NCBI GenBank assembly: GCA_013127575.1
Contig: CP053418.1
Coordinates: 2,294,001 to 2,358,000 of the forward strand
DNA length: 64,000 nucleotides
Source of the DNA: Ramlibacter terrae
GTDB taxonomy: Bacteria; Pseudomonadota; Gammaproteobacteria; Burkholderiales; Burkholderiaceae_C
Reading direction: 5' to 3'
A model generated the notes under the pieces. It was not told the origin of the DNA, searched no databases, and saw only the letters and a list, made by a program, of their open reading frames with translations. Positions 1 to 11,243 of the stretch are shown here, in pieces. Position 1 is the stretch's first letter. Each line of letters opens with the position of its first letter. Both the position numbers and the translations under genes were made by a program.

Positions 1-54
1 CGAACTTCCGAGCAGCTGGCGCAGCCGGCCGACACCGGCCGCAAGGCCGCCTGA
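1..54 (+). CDS. uppS: C-terminal tail of undecaprenyl diphosphate synthase (partial)
   Basis: Only the last 17 codons are present, reading [17 protein letters not shown] then TGA at 52-54. The RTSEQL stretch resembles the C-terminal end of UppS proteins, and cdsA starts 13 bases later, as in the conserved uppS-cdsA-dxr order. UppS makes the C55 isoprenyl carrier for cell-wall synthesis. The identification rests mainly on gene order. Confidence 0.7.
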   Translation, partial: RTSEQLAQPADTGRKAA

Positions 55-67
55 ACGAAGGCCTCGC

Positions 68-919
68 ATGCTCAAGCAGCGGATCATCACCGCCGTGATA
101 TTGCTGGCCATCCTGTTGCCGGCCCTGTTCTGGCGCACGCCCGAACCTTTCCTCGCCATCACGCTGCTGCTGATCGCGGCCGGCGGCTGGGAGTGGGGCC
201 GCCTCAACGGACTGGGGCAGGGCGCCGCGGTCGCCGCCGGGGCCGTGACGCTGGTGCTGAGTGCCGCGACTGGTGGCTGGGCTGGCCCGAGCGCCCTTCG
301 TCCGTGCTTTGGTCGGTGGTGGGCGCGGCCGGGTGCTGGCCGGCGCCTGGCTGATGCGCAGCGGCGTCGAGGGCTGGCCGCGCATCCCGCGCGCGGCGCG
401 CCTGGTCGTGGGGCTGCTCTCGCTGGTGCTGGCCTGGCTCGCCATGGCGCAGGCCCGCGTCGTCGGCATCAACTTCCTGCTCTCGGTGCTGGTGCTCGTG
501 TGGGTGGCCGACATCTTCGCGTACATCGCCGGGCGCACGCTGGGCGGCCGCTTCTTCGTGCGCAAGCTGGCGCCGGCGCTCAGCCCGAAGAAGAGCTGGG
601 AAGGCGCGCTGGGCGGCATGCTCGCCGTGGTCGTGCTGGCATTCGCACGGACCTTCGCCGACGCTGCCGCGCAGGCGCAGGTGCCCAGCCTCTATTCGCG
701 GCTGGCCTCGATGGGCTGGCTGGTGCTGGTCATCGCCGCCGTCTTCTGGCGGCCATGAGCGTCGTCGGCGACCTGGTGGAGTCGCTGGTCAAGCGCAGCG
801 CCGGCTTCAAGGATTCCAGCCAGTTGCTGCCCGGGCACGGCGGCGTGCTCGACCGCGTCGACGCGCTGCTGCCGACGCTGCCGCTGGCCATGATGCTCGC
901 CTCGCTCGCCCAACGATGA
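68..919 (+). CDS. cdsA: Phosphatidate cytidylyltransferase, three frame breaks
   Basis: CdsA converts phosphatidic acid and CTP to CDP-diacylglycerol, the precursor of all bacterial phospholipids, in the inner membrane. After joining frames the protein is about 284 residues with several hydrophobic segments. It ends with the family signature: KRSAGFKD, then PGHGG and DRVD (bases ~790-865). Breaks lie near 292 (CTGG for CCTGG), 332 (CCGGG for CCTGGG) and 746 (TTCTGG for TTCCTGG). Restoring one base at each gives one continuous frame. The stop TGA (917-919) overlaps the dxr start in ATGA, so the two are probably translationally coupled. A functional gene damaged by sequence errors is far more likely than a pseudogene. 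Confidence 0.93.
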   Translation: MLKQRIITAVILLAILLPALFWRTPEPFLAITLLLIAAGGWEWGRLNGLGQGAAVAAGAVTLVLSAATGGWAGPSALRPCFGRWWARPGAGRRLADAQRRRGLAAHPARGAPGRGAALAGAGLARHGAGPRRRHQLPALGAGARVGGRHLRVHRRAHAGRPLLRAQAGAGAQPEEELGRRAGRHARRGRAGIRTDLRRRCRAGAGAQPLFAAGLDGLAGAGHRRRLLAAMSVVGDLVESLVKRSAGFKDSSQLLPGHGGVLDRVDALLPTLPLAMMLASLAQR

Positions 920-2102
920 AGCAGCGGGTCACCGTCCTCGGTTCCACCGGCTCGGTGGGCGCCAACACGCTCGACGTGATCGCCCGGCACCCCGGGAAAT
1001 TCGAGGTGTTCGCGCTCAGCGCATCGTCGCAGGTCGACGTGATGCTGCAGCAGTGCGCGCAGTTCCGTCCGGCGATCGCCGTGATGGCGCAGGAGGACGC
1101 GGCCCGCGCACTCGCGGCCCGCATGGAATCCAGTGGCCTGCCGACGCGCGTGCTTGCCGGTCCCGCCGCCATCGAGACCATCGCCGCCCATGAATCCACC
1201 GACGTCGTGATGGCGTCGATCGTCGGCGCGGCCGGCCTCGCGTCGTGCCTTGCCGCCGCGCGCGCAGGCAAGAAGCTGCTGCTGGCCAACAAGGAGGCGC
1301 TGGTGGTCGGCGGCGACCTGTTCCTGGCCGCCGTGCGCGAAGGCGGAGCCCGCCTGCTGCCGATCGACAGCGAGCATTCGGCCATCTTCCAGTCGCTGCC
1401 CGAAGACGCGTCCACGGGACGCGCGGGTCGAGAAGATCATCCTCACCGCTTCCGGCGGCCCGTTCCGCACGCGCTCGCCCGAGTCGCTGCGCGACGTCAC
1501 GCCGGAACAGGCCTGCGCCCATCCGAACTGGGTGATGGGCCGCAAGATCTCGGTCGATTCGGCGACCATGATGAACAAGGCGCTGGAGGTGATCGAGGCC
1601 CGCTACCTGTTCGGCTGGGAGCCGCAGCGGCTGGAGGTCGTGATCCATCCCCAGAGCGTCATCCACTCGATGGTGCAGTACCGCGACACCTCGGTGGTGG
1701 CGCAACTCGGCACGCCCGACATGCGCGTCCCCATCGCCTATGGCTGGCCTGGCCCGACCGCGTGGCATCCGGCGCGCAGGCGCTGGACTTCTCCGCGCTG
1801 GCCGACATGAGCTTCGAATCGCTGGACAGCCGCGGCCACCGCGAACGCTTTCCGGGACTGCAACTTGCATGGGACAGCCTGGCGGCGGCGCCCGGCACCA
1901 CGGCGGTGCTCAACGCCGCCAACGAGGTGGCCGTCGCCGCCTTCTGGACCGCCGCATCCGCTTCGACCAGATCCATGCGGTGAATCTTGCAACTTTGACG
2001 GCTGTGCTTCCCTCCAAGCCTGCATCGCTGCAAGATCTGCTGGCGCTGGATGCCGAGTCGCGGGCCGCCGCGGCGCAGGCCATGGCGCGGCTCGCGGCCT
2101 GA
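916..2102 (+). CDS. dxr: 1-deoxy-D-xylulose 5-phosphate reductoisomerase, three frame breaks
   Basis: Dxr catalyses the committed step of the MEP isoprenoid pathway, DXP to MEP with NADPH. The N-terminal nucleotide-binding motif is visible ([16 protein letters not shown]), as are ANKEALV, the metal and substrate region SEHSAIFQ, and [10 protein letters not shown]. The reconstructed length is about 396 residues, matching the E. coli enzyme (398). Breaks lie near 1414 (ACGGGAC for ACCTGGGAC, two bases lost), 1741 (GGCTGG for GGCCTGG) and 1944 (TTCTGG for TTCCTGG). The gene overlaps cdsA by 4 bases and precedes rseP by 12 bases. An essential enzyme broken three times at the same kind of pentamer points to sequencing error. 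Confidence 0.94.
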
Positions 2103-2114
2103 CCGGAGTTGCCA

Positions 2115-3488
2115 ATGCTCACCGTTGTTGCGTTCATCGTGGCCCTCGGGCTGCTGATTGCCATTCATGAATACGGCCACTATCGCGTGGCGGTGGCCTG
2201 CGGCGTGCGCGTGCTGCGCTTTTCCATCGGCTTCGGGCCGACCCTGTACCGCTGGAAGCCGAAGAAGCAGCACCCGGGGCAGGACACGGAGTTCGTGATC
2301 GCCGCCCTGCCGCTGGGCGGCTTCGTGCGGATGCTCGACGAGCGTGAAGGCCCCGTCGCGGCAAGCGAGCGTGACCGTGCGTTCAACACGCAGCCGGTGA
2401 AGAAGCGCGCGGCGATCGTCGCCGCCGGCCCCGCCGCCAACCTGCTGCTGGCCGTGCTCTTGTACGCGCTGGTCAACTGGATGGGCGTGCAGGAGCCGCA
2501 GCCGGTGCTGGGCAGCCCCGTGCCCGGTTCGATCGTCGCCGAGGCCGGCCTGCGCGGCGGCGAACGCGTCACCGCCGCCGCCTTCGATGGCAGCGAGCTG
2601 GAGCCGATCGAATCGTTCGAGGAACTGCGCTGGCTGCTCACGCGCGGCGCGCTCGACGGCCGCGACCTGCGCGTCGCGCTGGCGCCCGAAAGCCCCGGCG
2701 GCGGCCGCGCGAGGTGCTGCTGCCGCTGGCGCGGATCGACGCCCGCGAGGCCGACGCGCAGTTGATGCGCAAGGTCGGCGTGGTGGGCCCCGGAGCCCCG
2801 CGCGGCTCGGTGACGTCAAGGCGGGCGGCGCCGCGGAGCGCTCCGGCCTGCGCCGGGGCGACTGGTCCTGCGCGTGGACGGCAAGCCGGTGGGCGACGGC
2901 CAGCAGCTGCGCGACGTGATCCGGGGGCAGGTGAAGGACGGCAAGGCCGCCACCGCCACACGGGACATCGAGCGCGCCGGGCGCCGGCTCGCGCTGCAGG
3001 TCACGCCCGACGTGGTCAACGACGGCGGCGGCAGCTTCGGCCGCATCAACGCCTATGTGGGCGCGCCGCCGGCCATGCTGACGGTGCGGCACGGCCCGGT
3101 CGACGGCCTCTGGAAGGGCGTGGTTCGCACACGGGAAGTGTCCGAGCTCACGCTGCGCATGATGGGCCGCATGGTGATCGGCGAAGCCTCGCTGAAGAAC
3201 CTGAGCGGCCCGCTGACCATCGCCGACTACGCCGGCAAGTCGGCCAGCCTCGGGCTCACGCAGTACATCCTGTTCCCTGGCCCTGATCAGCGTGAGCTGG
3301 GCGTGCTGAACCTGCTGCCGCTGCCTGTCTTGGACGGTGGGCACCTGATGTATTATCTTTGGGAGGCCGTCACGGGCAGGAGCGTCACGGACGCCTGGAT
3401 GGAGCGCCTGCAACGCGGCGGCGTGGCGGTGCTGCTGGTGATGATGTCGATCGCGCTCTTCAACGACGTCACGCGCCTCTTTGGTTGA
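2115..3488 (+). CDS. rseP: RseP site-2 zinc metalloprotease, several frame breaks
   Basis: RseP is the inner-membrane intramembrane protease that cleaves anti-sigma-E RseA and remnant signal peptides. The zinc motif HEYGH is at residues 18-22 in the first transmembrane segment. PDZ-like regions follow, and the C-terminal NLLPLPVLDGGH motif is read near 3310-3345. The reconstructed length is about 458 residues. Breaks are near 2705, 2790 (CCGG for CCTGG), 2864 (GACTGG for GACCTGG), 3285 (extra C: CCCTGG) and 3296 (AGCTGG for AGCCTGG). ATG 2115 is chosen over the in-frame TTG at 2109 because it gives the usual hydrophobic start. It sits before bamA, as in most proteobacteria. Confidence 0.93.
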
Positions 3489-3540
3489 ATAGAACGAAGC
3501 CGCTTCCGACGCGCGTGCCGCCGGCACCACCCTGATTTCA

Positions 3541-5836
3541 ATGAAACACAACATCAAGCGCTTTCGCGTGCGTACCGTCGCGGCTGTGGCCGCCCCGGCA
3601 TTCGTGGCCAACGCGTGGGCGGTCGACCCGTTCACCGTGCGCGACATCCGGGTCGAAGGCCTGCAGCGGGTGGAGCCCGGCACAGTCTTCGCATCGCTCC
3701 CGTTCCGCGTGGGCGACCAGTACAACGACGAAAAGGGTTCCGCCGCCATCCGCGCGCTGTTCGCCCCGGGGCTGTTCAAGGACGTCCGGCTGGAGGTCAA
3801 CGGCGACGTGCTGATCGTGGCCGTCGAGGAGCGCCCCACCGTCGCCGACGTCGAATTCAGCGGCACCCGCGAGTTCGACGCCGACACGCTGAAGAAGGCG
3901 CTGCGCGACATCGGCCTGACCGAAGGCCGCCCGTACGACCAGGCGCTCGCCGACCGCGCGGAGCAGGAACTCAAGCGGCAGTACATCAACCGCAGCCTGT
4001 ACGGCGCGGAGGTCGTCACCACGGTGACGCCGATCGAGCGCAACCGCGTCAACCTCACCTTCACGGTGACGGAGGGCGAGCCCACGCGCATCAAGGAACT
4101 GAACATCGTCGGCAACAACGCGTTCAGCGACGGCACGCTGCGCGGCCTGTTCGACCTCGACACCGGCGGCTGGCTGTCCCTGGTACACCAAGTCCGACCG
4201 CTACGCGCGCACCAAGCTCAACGCCGACCTCGAGGCGCTGCGCTCCTACTACCTGCAGCGCGGCTTCCTCGAGTTCCGCATCGACTCGACGCAGGTCGCG
4301 ATCTCTCCGGACAAGCAGGAAATCAGCATCACCATCAACGTCACCGAAGGCGAACGCTACGTCGTCTCCGGCGTGCGGCTGGAAGGCGACTACCCGGGCA
4401 AGGAAGACGAGTTCAAGACGCTCGTGAAGATCCGCCCCGGCCAGCCGTACAACGCCGACGAGGTGACCGAGACCACCAAGGGCTTCACCGACTACTTCGG
4501 CAACTTCGGCTATGCGTTCGCGCAGGTGGAAGCGCGCCCGGAGATCGACCGCGCCAACAACCGCGTGTCGTTCGTGCTGGCCGCCACGCCGTCGCGCCGC
4601 GCGTACGTGCGCCGCATCAACATCGCCGGCAACAACCGCACCCGCGACGAAGTGCTGCGCCGCGAATTCCGCCAGTTCGAGTCGAGCTGGTACGACGCCG
4701 AGAAGATCAAGCTCTCGCGCGACCGCCTCGACCGCCGGGCTTCTTCAAGGACGTCAACGTCGAAACCGCCGACGTGCCCGGCGCGCCCGACCAGGTCGAC
4801 CTGACGGTCACCGTGACCGAGCGTCCCACCGGCAGCCTGCAGCTGGGCGCCGGCTTCTCCAGCGCCGAGCGGCTGGCGCTGTCGTTCTCGATCAAGCAGG
4901 AGAACCTGTTCGGCTCCGGTGAATACCTCGGCGTCGAGGTCAACACCAGCAAGTACAACCGCACGTTCGTCATCAACTCGGTCAACCCGTACTTCACGCC
5001 CGACGGCATCTCCCGCACGATCGACCTGTACCACCGCAGCTCGCGGCCGTACGAGGACCCGGGGCGGCAACTACCAGCTGATCACGTCGGGCCTCGGCCT
5101 GCGCTTCGGCATCCCGTTCAGCGAAGTCGACACGGTGTACTTCGGCGGCAGCGTCGAGCGCACCGAGATCCGCCCCGGCACCAACATCCCGGCCGCGTAC
5201 CTCGAGTACGCCGAGCGTTTCGGCTACACCAGCTCCGCCGTGCCGCTGTCCGTGGCGTGGTCGCGCGACGACCGCGACAGCACCATCGCCCCCACCAGCG
5301 GCGCCTACCGCCGCGTGGCCGGCGAGCTGGGCGTGATCGGCGACGCGCGCTACTTCCGCACCAACCTGCAGTACCAGCACTACCTGCCGCTGAACAAGCA
5401 GTACACCCCGGCTTTCAACGGCGAACTGGGCTGGGGCAAGGGCCTGAGCGGCCGCCCGTTCCCGGTGTTCAAGCACTTCTACTCGGGCGGCCTCGGCTCG
5501 GTCCGCGGCTTCGACCAGGGCACGCTGGGCCCGCGCGACATCACCGGTTCGTCGATCGGCGGCCCGCGCAAGATCACGCTGAACGCCGAGGTGATCGCGC
5601 CGTTCCCGGGCGCCGGCAACGACCGCACGCTGCGCGTGTTCGGCTTCGCCGACGTCGGCAACGTGTTCGGCGAAGACGAGCCGCTGAAGGTCGACGACCT
5701 GCGCGCCTCGGTAGGCGTGGGCCTCTCGTGGCTGTCGCCGATCGGGCCGCTGCGCATCGCCGCAGCCCAGCCGGTGCGCAAGCAGGCTGGCGATAGAATC
5801 CAGAGATTCCAATTCCAGATCGGAACCTCCTTTTGA
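3541..5836 (+). CDS. bamA: Outer membrane assembly factor BamA, three frame breaks
   Basis: BamA is the beta-barrel core of the BAM complex, inserting outer-membrane proteins. A signal peptide ends at ANAWA, followed by VDPFTVRDIRVEGLQRVEPG, the start of POTRA1. Five POTRA repeats occupy roughly the first 420 residues. A C-terminal barrel follows, with the VRGF loop motif (~5500) and the terminal aromatic sequence FQIGTSF. The reconstructed length is about 764 residues. Breaks lie near 4178 (CCCTGG for CCTGG), 4737 (CCGGG for CCTGGG) and 5068 (an insertion in a CCGGGG context). The stop TGA (5834-5836) shares its last A with the skp ATG. Confidence 0.95.
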
Positions 5837-6343
5837 TGAAGTACCTGTCCCGTCACTTGCTGGTGCTGCTGCTGGGCGCGCTCGCGCTCGGCGCGTCCGC
5901 GCAGGCGCAGGATTTCCGCGTGGGCTTCGTCAATACCGACCGCATCTTCCGCGAAGCCAATTCGGCCAAGGCGGCGCAAAGCAAGCTGGAGCAGGAATTC
6001 GCCCGGCGCGAGAAGGAACTGAACGACCTCGGCGCCGCGCTCAAGACGGCCTCGGAGAAGTTCGAGCGCGAAGCGCCGACGCTCGCCGAGTCGCAGCGCG
6101 GCCAGCGCCAGAAGGCGCTGATCGACCAGACCGCGAATTCCAGCGCAAGCGCCGCGAATTCGGGAAGACCTGAACGCCCGCAAGAACGAGGAACTGCAGC
6201 AGGTCCTCGACCGCGCCAACCGCGTGGTCAAGCAGGTGGCCGAGGCCGAGAAGTACGACCTGATCCTGCAGGAAGCCGTCTACATCAACCCCGGGCACGA
6301 CATCACCGACAAGGTGATCAAGGCGCTGAACGCCGTTCGCTGA
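5836..6343 (+). CDS. skp: Periplasmic OmpH/Skp chaperone, two frame breaks
   Basis: Skp is a soluble periplasmic trimeric chaperone that delivers unfolded outer-membrane proteins to BAM. A signal peptide ends at GASAQAQ, followed by [15 protein letters not shown], the conserved OmpH start. A long charged coiled-coil region ([15 protein letters not shown] onward) follows, then [17 protein letters not shown] near the C-terminus. Reconstruction gives 169 residues. Breaks are near 6126 (CCAGAC for CCAGGAC) and 6156 (CGGG where one base is missing). The start codon overlaps the bamA stop, and lpxD follows 7 bases later. A TTG three bases upstream could add one residue. Confidence 0.92.
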
Positions 6344-6350
6344 GGCTCCG

Positions 6351-7317
6351 GTGGGGCTGCAACTCGGCTCCATCGTTGCCTCGCTCGGCGGCGAGCTGCA
6401 CGGCGACGGCGCGCTGCGCATCGAGGGGCTGGCCCCGCTCGATGCCGCCGGGCCGCAGCACCTGAGCTTCCTCTCCAACCCCAAGTACCGGCAGCAGCTC
6501 GACGCTTCGCGCGCGGGCTGCGTCATCGTCGGCCCGGCCGTGCGCGACCAGGCGCTGGCGCGCGGCGCCTGCATCGTCGCCGACGATCCCTATCTCTACT
6601 TCGCCCGCGCCACCCAGCTGTGGAAGCGCGAGCACGCGCGCAGCGGGGGCCCGGCGATCCACCCCAGCGCTGTCGTGGATGCCGAGGCGTCGGTGGCGGG
6701 GGGGTGCGCATCGGGGCGCAATGCGTGGTCGAACGCGGCGCCCGCATCGGCGCCGGCACCGTGCTCAAGGCGCGCGTGTACGTCGGCGAAGACGTCGTGA
6801 TCGGCGAACGCTGCACCCTGCACCCGGGCGTGGTGATCGGCGCCGACGGCTTCGGTTTCGCGCCCAACCGGGGCGCGTGGGAAAAGATCGAGCAGCTCGG
6901 CGGGGTGCGCATCGGCAACGACGTCGACATCGGCGCCAACACCTGCATCGACCGCGGCGCGCTGGCCGACACCGTGATCGAGGACGGCGTGAAGCTCGAC
7001 AACCTGATCCGGTGGGCCACAACTGCCGCATCGGCAAGCACACGGCCATCGCGGGCTGCACCGGCATCGCGGGCAGCGCCAACATCGGCGCGCACTGCAC
7101 GATCGGCGGGGCTGCCATGATCCTGGGCCACCTGACGATCGCCGACCGCGTCAACATTTCGGCGGGCACGTTCGTTGCCCGCTCCATCCAGAAGCCGGGC
7201 CTGTACACCGGCATTTTCCCGGTGGACGAGAATGGCGCACGGGAGAAGAACGCCGCCACGCTGAAGCAGCTCTACACCTTGCGTGAACGCATCAAGGCGC
7301 TCGAAAAGAAATCATGA
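6351..7317 (+). CDS. lpxD: UDP-3-O-acyl-glucosamine N-acyltransferase, two frame breaks
   Basis: LpxD adds the second acyl chain in lipid A synthesis, using acyl-ACP. It starts at GTG 6351 ([15 protein letters not shown]), has the N-terminal uridine-binding domain ending at LSFLSNPKY, then hexapeptide repeats forming a left-handed beta helix. The catalytic His is in [10 protein letters not shown]. The reconstructed length is about 322 residues. Breaks are near 6703 (a run of seven G) and 7011 (ATCCGGTGG for ATCCAGGTGG). The stop overlaps the fabZ start (ATGA at 7314). The lpxD-fabZ-lpxA-lpxB order is the classical lipid A cluster. Confidence 0.94.
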
Positions 7318-7760
7318 CCAAGTTGGACATCCACCAGATCCTCAAGCTGCTGCCGCACCGCTATCCCATCCTGCTGGTGGACCGCGTGCTGGAGCTCGAC
7401 GAGGGCAAGCGCATCAAGTCGCTGAAGAACGTGACCATCAACGAGCCGTTCTTCACCGGCCACTTCCCGCACCGGCCGGTGATGCCGGGCGTGCTGATGC
7501 TGGAGGCGATGGCGCAGACGGCGGCCCTGCTGTCGTTCGCCACCGCCGGCGTGGTGCCCGACGACAAGACGGTCTACTACTTCGCCGGCATCGACGGCGC
7601 GCGCTTTAAGCGGCCGGTGGAACCGGGCGACCAGCTGGTGATGGAAGTCGAGCTGCTGCGCCACAAGGCCGGCATCTACAAGTTCAAGGGCGTGGCCCGC
7701 GTGGGCGAAGACATCGCCTGCGAGGCCGAGCTGATGTGCACCATGCGCACCATTGCGTGA
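7314..7760 (+). CDS. fabZ: 3-hydroxyacyl-ACP dehydratase FabZ
   Basis: FabZ dehydrates beta-hydroxyacyl-ACP in fatty-acid elongation and competes with LpxA/LpxD for substrate, which explains its place in this operon. The 148-residue frame is intact. [14 protein letters not shown] precedes the hot-dog active-site region [20 protein letters not shown], where the catalytic His and Glu lie. It overlaps lpxD by 4 bases and is separated from lpxA by 16 bases. I see no CCTGG or CCAGG in it, which fits its being undamaged. Confidence 0.97.
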   Translation: MTKLDIHQILKLLPHRYPILLVDRVLELDEGKRIKSLKNVTINEPFFTGHFPHRPVMPGVLMLEAMAQTAALLSFATAGVVPDDKTVYYFAGIDGARFKRPVEPGDQLVMEVELLRHKAGIYKFKGVARVGEDIACEAELMCTMRTIA

Positions 7761-7776
7761 AGCCGGCGGAGCGGGC

Positions 7777-8569
7777 GTGACGAACATCCATCCCACGGCC
7801 ATCGTCGACCCGAAGGCGGAGCTGGATTCCAGCGTGACCGTCGGCCCCTACACGCTGGTCGGGCCCCACGTGAAGATCGCCGCCGGCACGACAGTGGCGG
7901 GCCACGTGGTGATCGAGGGCCACACCACCATCGGCCGCGACAACCGGATCTTCCAGTTCGCCAACCTCGGCGCCGACAACCAGGACAAGAAGTACAAGGG
8001 CGAACCCTGCGAGCTGGTGATCGGTGACCGCAACGTCATCCGCGAGTTCACCGCCTTCCACGTCGGCACGGTGCAGGGCGGCGGCGTCACCCGCCCGGGC
8101 AACGACAACTGGATGATGGCGTACACCCACGGCGCACGATTGCGTCGTAGGCGACAACACCACCTTCGCCAACAATGCGCAGCTCGCCGGGCACGTGGAG
8201 GTGGGCGACTGGGTGATCCTGGGCGGCTTCACCATCGTGCACCAGTTCGTGCGCATCGGCGCGCACGGCATGACCGGCCTCGGCTCGGTGCTGCTGGCCG
8301 ACCAGCCGCCCTTCGTGATGAGCGAAGGCCAGCCGGCGCGCGCCCGCTCGATGAATTACGAGGGCCTGCGCCGGCGCAGCTTCTCGCCGGCGCGCGTCGC
8401 TGCCGTCAAGGCCATGCACAGGGCGCTGTACCGCGAAGGCGCCACGCTGGAGCAGGCCGTGCAGCGCATCGCGGCGCTGGCCGACGCCACGCCCGAAGCC
8501 GCCGCCGACGTGAAGCTGATGACGGACTTTCTGGCCAAGGCCACGCCGCAGCGCGGCATCCTGCGATGA
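7777..8569 (+). CDS. lpxA: UDP-N-acetylglucosamine acyltransferase, one frame break
   Basis: LpxA performs the first acylation of lipid A synthesis, transferring a 3-hydroxyacyl chain from ACP to UDP-GlcNAc. GTG 7777 gives [15 protein letters not shown], the normal N-terminus. Hexapeptide repeats run to about residue 190, and the catalytic His lies in the AHDCVVGDN region. The single break is near 8135: CCCACGGCG should be CCCACCTGGCG, a two-base loss. Restoring it gives 264 residues, the usual length. The stop overlaps the lpxB ATG (ATGA at 8566). Confidence 0.95.
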
Positions 8570-9702
8570 ATGCACCCCGCGTGGGGATGGTGGCGGGCGA
8601 GGCCTCCGGCGACCTGCTGGCCGGCCTGCTGCTGCAAGGCATGCGCAAGCGCTGGCCCGGCCTGCAGGCGCAGGGCATCGGCGGGCCGCAGATGGCGCGC
8701 CGGGGCTTCGAGGCCTGGTGGCCGCACGAGAAGCTGGCCGTCAGCGGCTATGCCGAGGTGCTCAGGCACTACCGCGAGATCGTCGGCATCCGCAACCAGC
8801 TGCGCGAGCGGCTGCTGGCCGATCCGCCGCAAGCCTTCATCGGCGTGGACGCGCCCGACTTCAACCTCGACCTCGCAGCGGCGCTGAAGGCGCGCGGCAT
8901 GAAGACCGTGCAGTTCGTGTGCCCCTCGGTCTGGGCCTGGCGCATGAAGCGTGTGGAAAAGCTCCAGCGCAGCTGCGACCACGTGCTGTGCCTGTTCCCC
9001 TTCGAGCCGGAACTGCTGGCGAAGCACGGCGTGGCCGCCACCTACGTCGGCCACCCGCTGGCCAGCGTGATCCCGGCCGACCCGGACCGGCAGGGCGCCC
9101 GCGCGTCGCTCGGGCTGCCGTTGCAGGGCGAGGTGATCGCCGTGATGCCGGGCAGCCGCGCCTCGGAAGTGGCGGCGATGGCGCCGCGCTTCCTGCACGC
9201 CGCCGCGTTGCTGCAGCGCCAGCGGCCCCGGGCCTGGTTCGTGGTGCCGGCCGTGCCGCAGCGCCGCGCCGCCATCGCCGCCGCCGTGCGCGCGTCGGGG
9301 CTGAAGCAGGTGGTGGTGGTCGAAGGGCAATCGCATGCGGCGCTCGCGGCCTGCGACGTGGCGCTGGTCACCAGCGGCACCGCCACGCTGGAAGCCGCCT
9401 TGTTCCAGCGGCCGATGGTGATCTCGTACCACGTGAACTGGCTCAGTTACCTGCTGATGAAACCGCGCCACCTGCAGCCCCGGGTGGGGCTGCCGAACAT
9501 CCTGCTCGGCGACTTCGTGGTGCCGGAGTTGCTGCAAGGCAACGCAAAGCCCCGCAAGCTGGCACTGGCCTTGTCGGATTGGCTCGATGCGCCTGACAGA
9601 ATGCGGGCTGTGCAGGAGAAATTCAGGGGCTTGCATGCCCAGCTCCAGCGCGACACCGCCACGCTTGCCGCCGATGCCATCGAAAAAGTCCTCCAGTCCT
9701 GA
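8566..9702 (+). CDS. lpxB: Lipid-A-disaccharide synthase
   Basis: LpxB (GT19 family) condenses UDP-diacylglucosamine with lipid X to form the lipid A disaccharide at the inner-membrane face. The 378-residue frame is unbroken: [15 protein letters not shown] at the N-terminus, then [18 protein letters not shown] and [12 protein letters not shown]. It contains intact CCTGG sites (for example in the WAWR codons), so not every such site in the window is damaged. Its last 29 bases overlap the rnhB start, giving tight coupling. Confidence 0.97.
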   Translation: MNAPRVGMVAGEASGDLLAGLLLQGMRKRWPGLQAQGIGGPQMARRGFEAWWPHEKLAVSGYAEVLRHYREIVGIRNQLRERLLADPPQAFIGVDAPDFNLDLAAALKARGMKTVQFVCPSVWAWRMKRVEKLQRSCDHVLCLFPFEPELLAKHGVAATYVGHPLASVIPADPDRQGARASLGLPLQGEVIAVMPGSRASEVAAMAPRFLHAAALLQRQRPRAWFVVPAVPQRRAAIAAAVRASGLKQVVVVEGQSHAALAACDVALVTSGTATLEAALFQRPMVISYHVNWLSYLLMKPRHLQPRVGLPNILLGDFVVPELLQGNAKPRKLALALSDWLDAPDRMRAVQEKFRGLHAQLQRDTATLAADAIEKVLQS

Positions 9703-10364
9703 GCCGATCCGCACCCGGCCGGCCGCGCGCCGCACGGCGGTGCAAAAGCGGCTCGATTGGGATCCGCTCGGCCTCTTCGCCGGCGTGGACGAAGCCGGCC
9801 GCGGCCCGCTCGCCGGCCCCGTCGTCGCGGCGGCCGTGATCTGGACGACACGCGCCGTATCCGCGGCCGGCCGATTCCAAGGTGCTCACGGCGCTCGCGC
9901 GCGACCGCCTGTACGACACCATCCGCGAGAAGGCGCTGTGCTGCGCCGTCGGCGAGGCGAGCGTCGCCGAGATCGACACGCTGAACATCTTCCACGCCAC
10001 CATGCTCGCCATGCGCCGCGCCGTCGAAGGGCTGCGCCTGAAGCCGGTCAAGGTGCTGGTCGACGGCAACCGGCTGCCCAAGCTCGACGTGCTGTCCGAA
10101 GCCATCGTCGGCGGCGACGCCAAGGTCAAGTCGATCTCCGCAGCATCGATCATCGCCAAGGTGACGCGCGACCGCATGCTGCAGCAGCTGCACGAGGAGT
10201 TTCCGCAGTACGGCTTCGCCGCGCACAAGGGCTACAGCACGCCCGAGCACCTGCAAGCCCTGCGCACCCATGGGCCCTGCGTGCACCACCGCCGCTATTT
10301 CAGCCCGGTGGCCGCCACGTTCGCCACCGAAGAAGGCGCCACGGTCACCGTGCAGGTGGCGTGA
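9674..10364 (+). CDS. rnhB: Ribonuclease HII, two frame breaks
   Basis: RNase HII nicks RNA-DNA hybrids, including single ribonucleotides in [18 protein letters not shown] carries the catalytic Asp-Glu pair; further motifs are [13 protein letters not shown] and [10 protein letters not shown]. About 230 residues after repair, including a basic N-terminal extension of some 35 residues upstream of the usual start. Breaks are near 9841 (ATCTGG for ATCCTGG) and 9873 (GGCCGGCC for GGCCTGGCC). The start lies inside the end of lpxB, and the stop overlaps the next gene (GTGA at 10361). Confidence 0.94.
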
Positions 10365-11133
10365 CCTCCACCGGCCCCCAGCACATCGCATCGCGCGACA
10401 ACGCGCTGCTGAAGGACCTGCGCCGGCTGGCCCGGGACAACAACGCTTATCGAAAGCAGGGCCGGGTCTGGCTGGAGGGCGACCACCTGTGCCGCGCCGC
10501 GCTGCAGCGCCAGCGCACGCCGGCGCTCGCCGTGTTCCAGGCTTCCTATTGGGCGGAAACCTCCGCCCAGTGGCCCGACAGCATCGGCAAGGTCGTGGTG
10601 ATCGACGATCCGCTGTTCGACAGCATCAGCAGCCTGGAGTCGCCCGGCCGCATGGCCTTCGTGCTGCCGCTGCCGGAGACGGCGGCGGTGCAGGCGGGGG
10701 TCGCTACCGTGGTCCTCGACGGCTTGCAGGACGCGGGCAACGTGGGCTCCATCCTCCGCTGCGCCGGCGCCTTCGGCTTCCGCCAGGTGATCGCCATGAA
10801 GGGCACGGCGGCCCTGTGGGGCCCCAAGGTCCTGCGCGCGGGCATGGGCGCGCATTTCGGCCTGCACTGGTGGAGTCGGCCGAGTCCTCCGACACCGACG
10901 CGCTGCAATTGCCGCTGCTGGCGACCAGTTCGCACGAGGGTTCCATCCTGCACACGGCCGCGCTGCCCCGGCCCTGCGCACGGATCTTCGGCCACGAAGG
11001 GCAGGGCGTGGGCGCCGCGATGGCGGAAAGGGCGACGCAGTTCGTGCGGATCGTCCAGCCGGGCGGGGAGGAGTCCCTGAACGTCGCGGCTGCGGCCGCC
11101 ATCTGCCTGCACGCGAGCGCGGCGCGGGCGTAG
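10361..11133 (+). CDS. SpoU/TrmH-family RNA 2'-O-methyltransferase, one frame break
   Basis: This is a SPOUT-class RNA methyltransferase. The motifs are [21 protein letters not shown] (cofactor knot; the first 20 residues suffice to recognise it) and [13 protein letters not shown]. The N-terminal part ([12 protein letters not shown]) resembles a substrate-binding domain. The GTG start at 10361 overlaps the rnhB stop. The break is near 10869 (CACTGG for CACCTGG); repair gives 257 residues. The family methylates 2'-O-ribose of rRNA or tRNA, but the exact target cannot be told from sequence alone. It ends the operon, with repeats downstream. Confidence 0.9.
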
Positions 11134-11147
11134 AACCCTGCGTCCTT

Positions 11148-11215
11148 CCCGCGGAGGCGGGAATCCAGTGCTCCCGCACCCTTTACGCCCCGAATCCCCG
11201 CCTGCGCGGGCATGG
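11148..11215. repeat. Pair of GC-rich palindromes (intergenic repeat element)
   Basis: Just after the methyltransferase stop lies TCCCGCGGAGGCGGGA, a small hairpin, followed by AATCCAGTG. About 35 bases later is CCCCGCCTGCGCGGGC, a second hairpin. The CCCGC..GCGGG palindrome with an adjoining AATCC is, as I recall, a common dispersed intergenic repeat in Comamonadaceae-type genomes. It may act as a weak terminator for the upstream operon. Confidence 0.6.
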
Positions 11216-11237
11216 CGAGGGTTTTGCGACTGAAGGC

Positions 11238-11243
11238 TATAAT
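11238..11243 (+). promoter_or_regulatory. Probable -10 element of the carA promoter
   Basis: A perfect TATAAT lies 129 bases before the carA start, in the only gap of this cluster. I see no good -35 hexamer at 16-18 bases spacing, so activator dependence or another start is possible. The leader between it and carA holds no obvious ORF. Confidence 0.5.

Noticed and set aside
1659-4163. Very long minus-strand reading frame (834 codons) opposite dxr, rseP and bamA
   Set aside because: It is a GC-rich shadow frame of conserved plus-strand genes, with Arg/Ser/Pro-rich translation, no motifs and no ribosome site.
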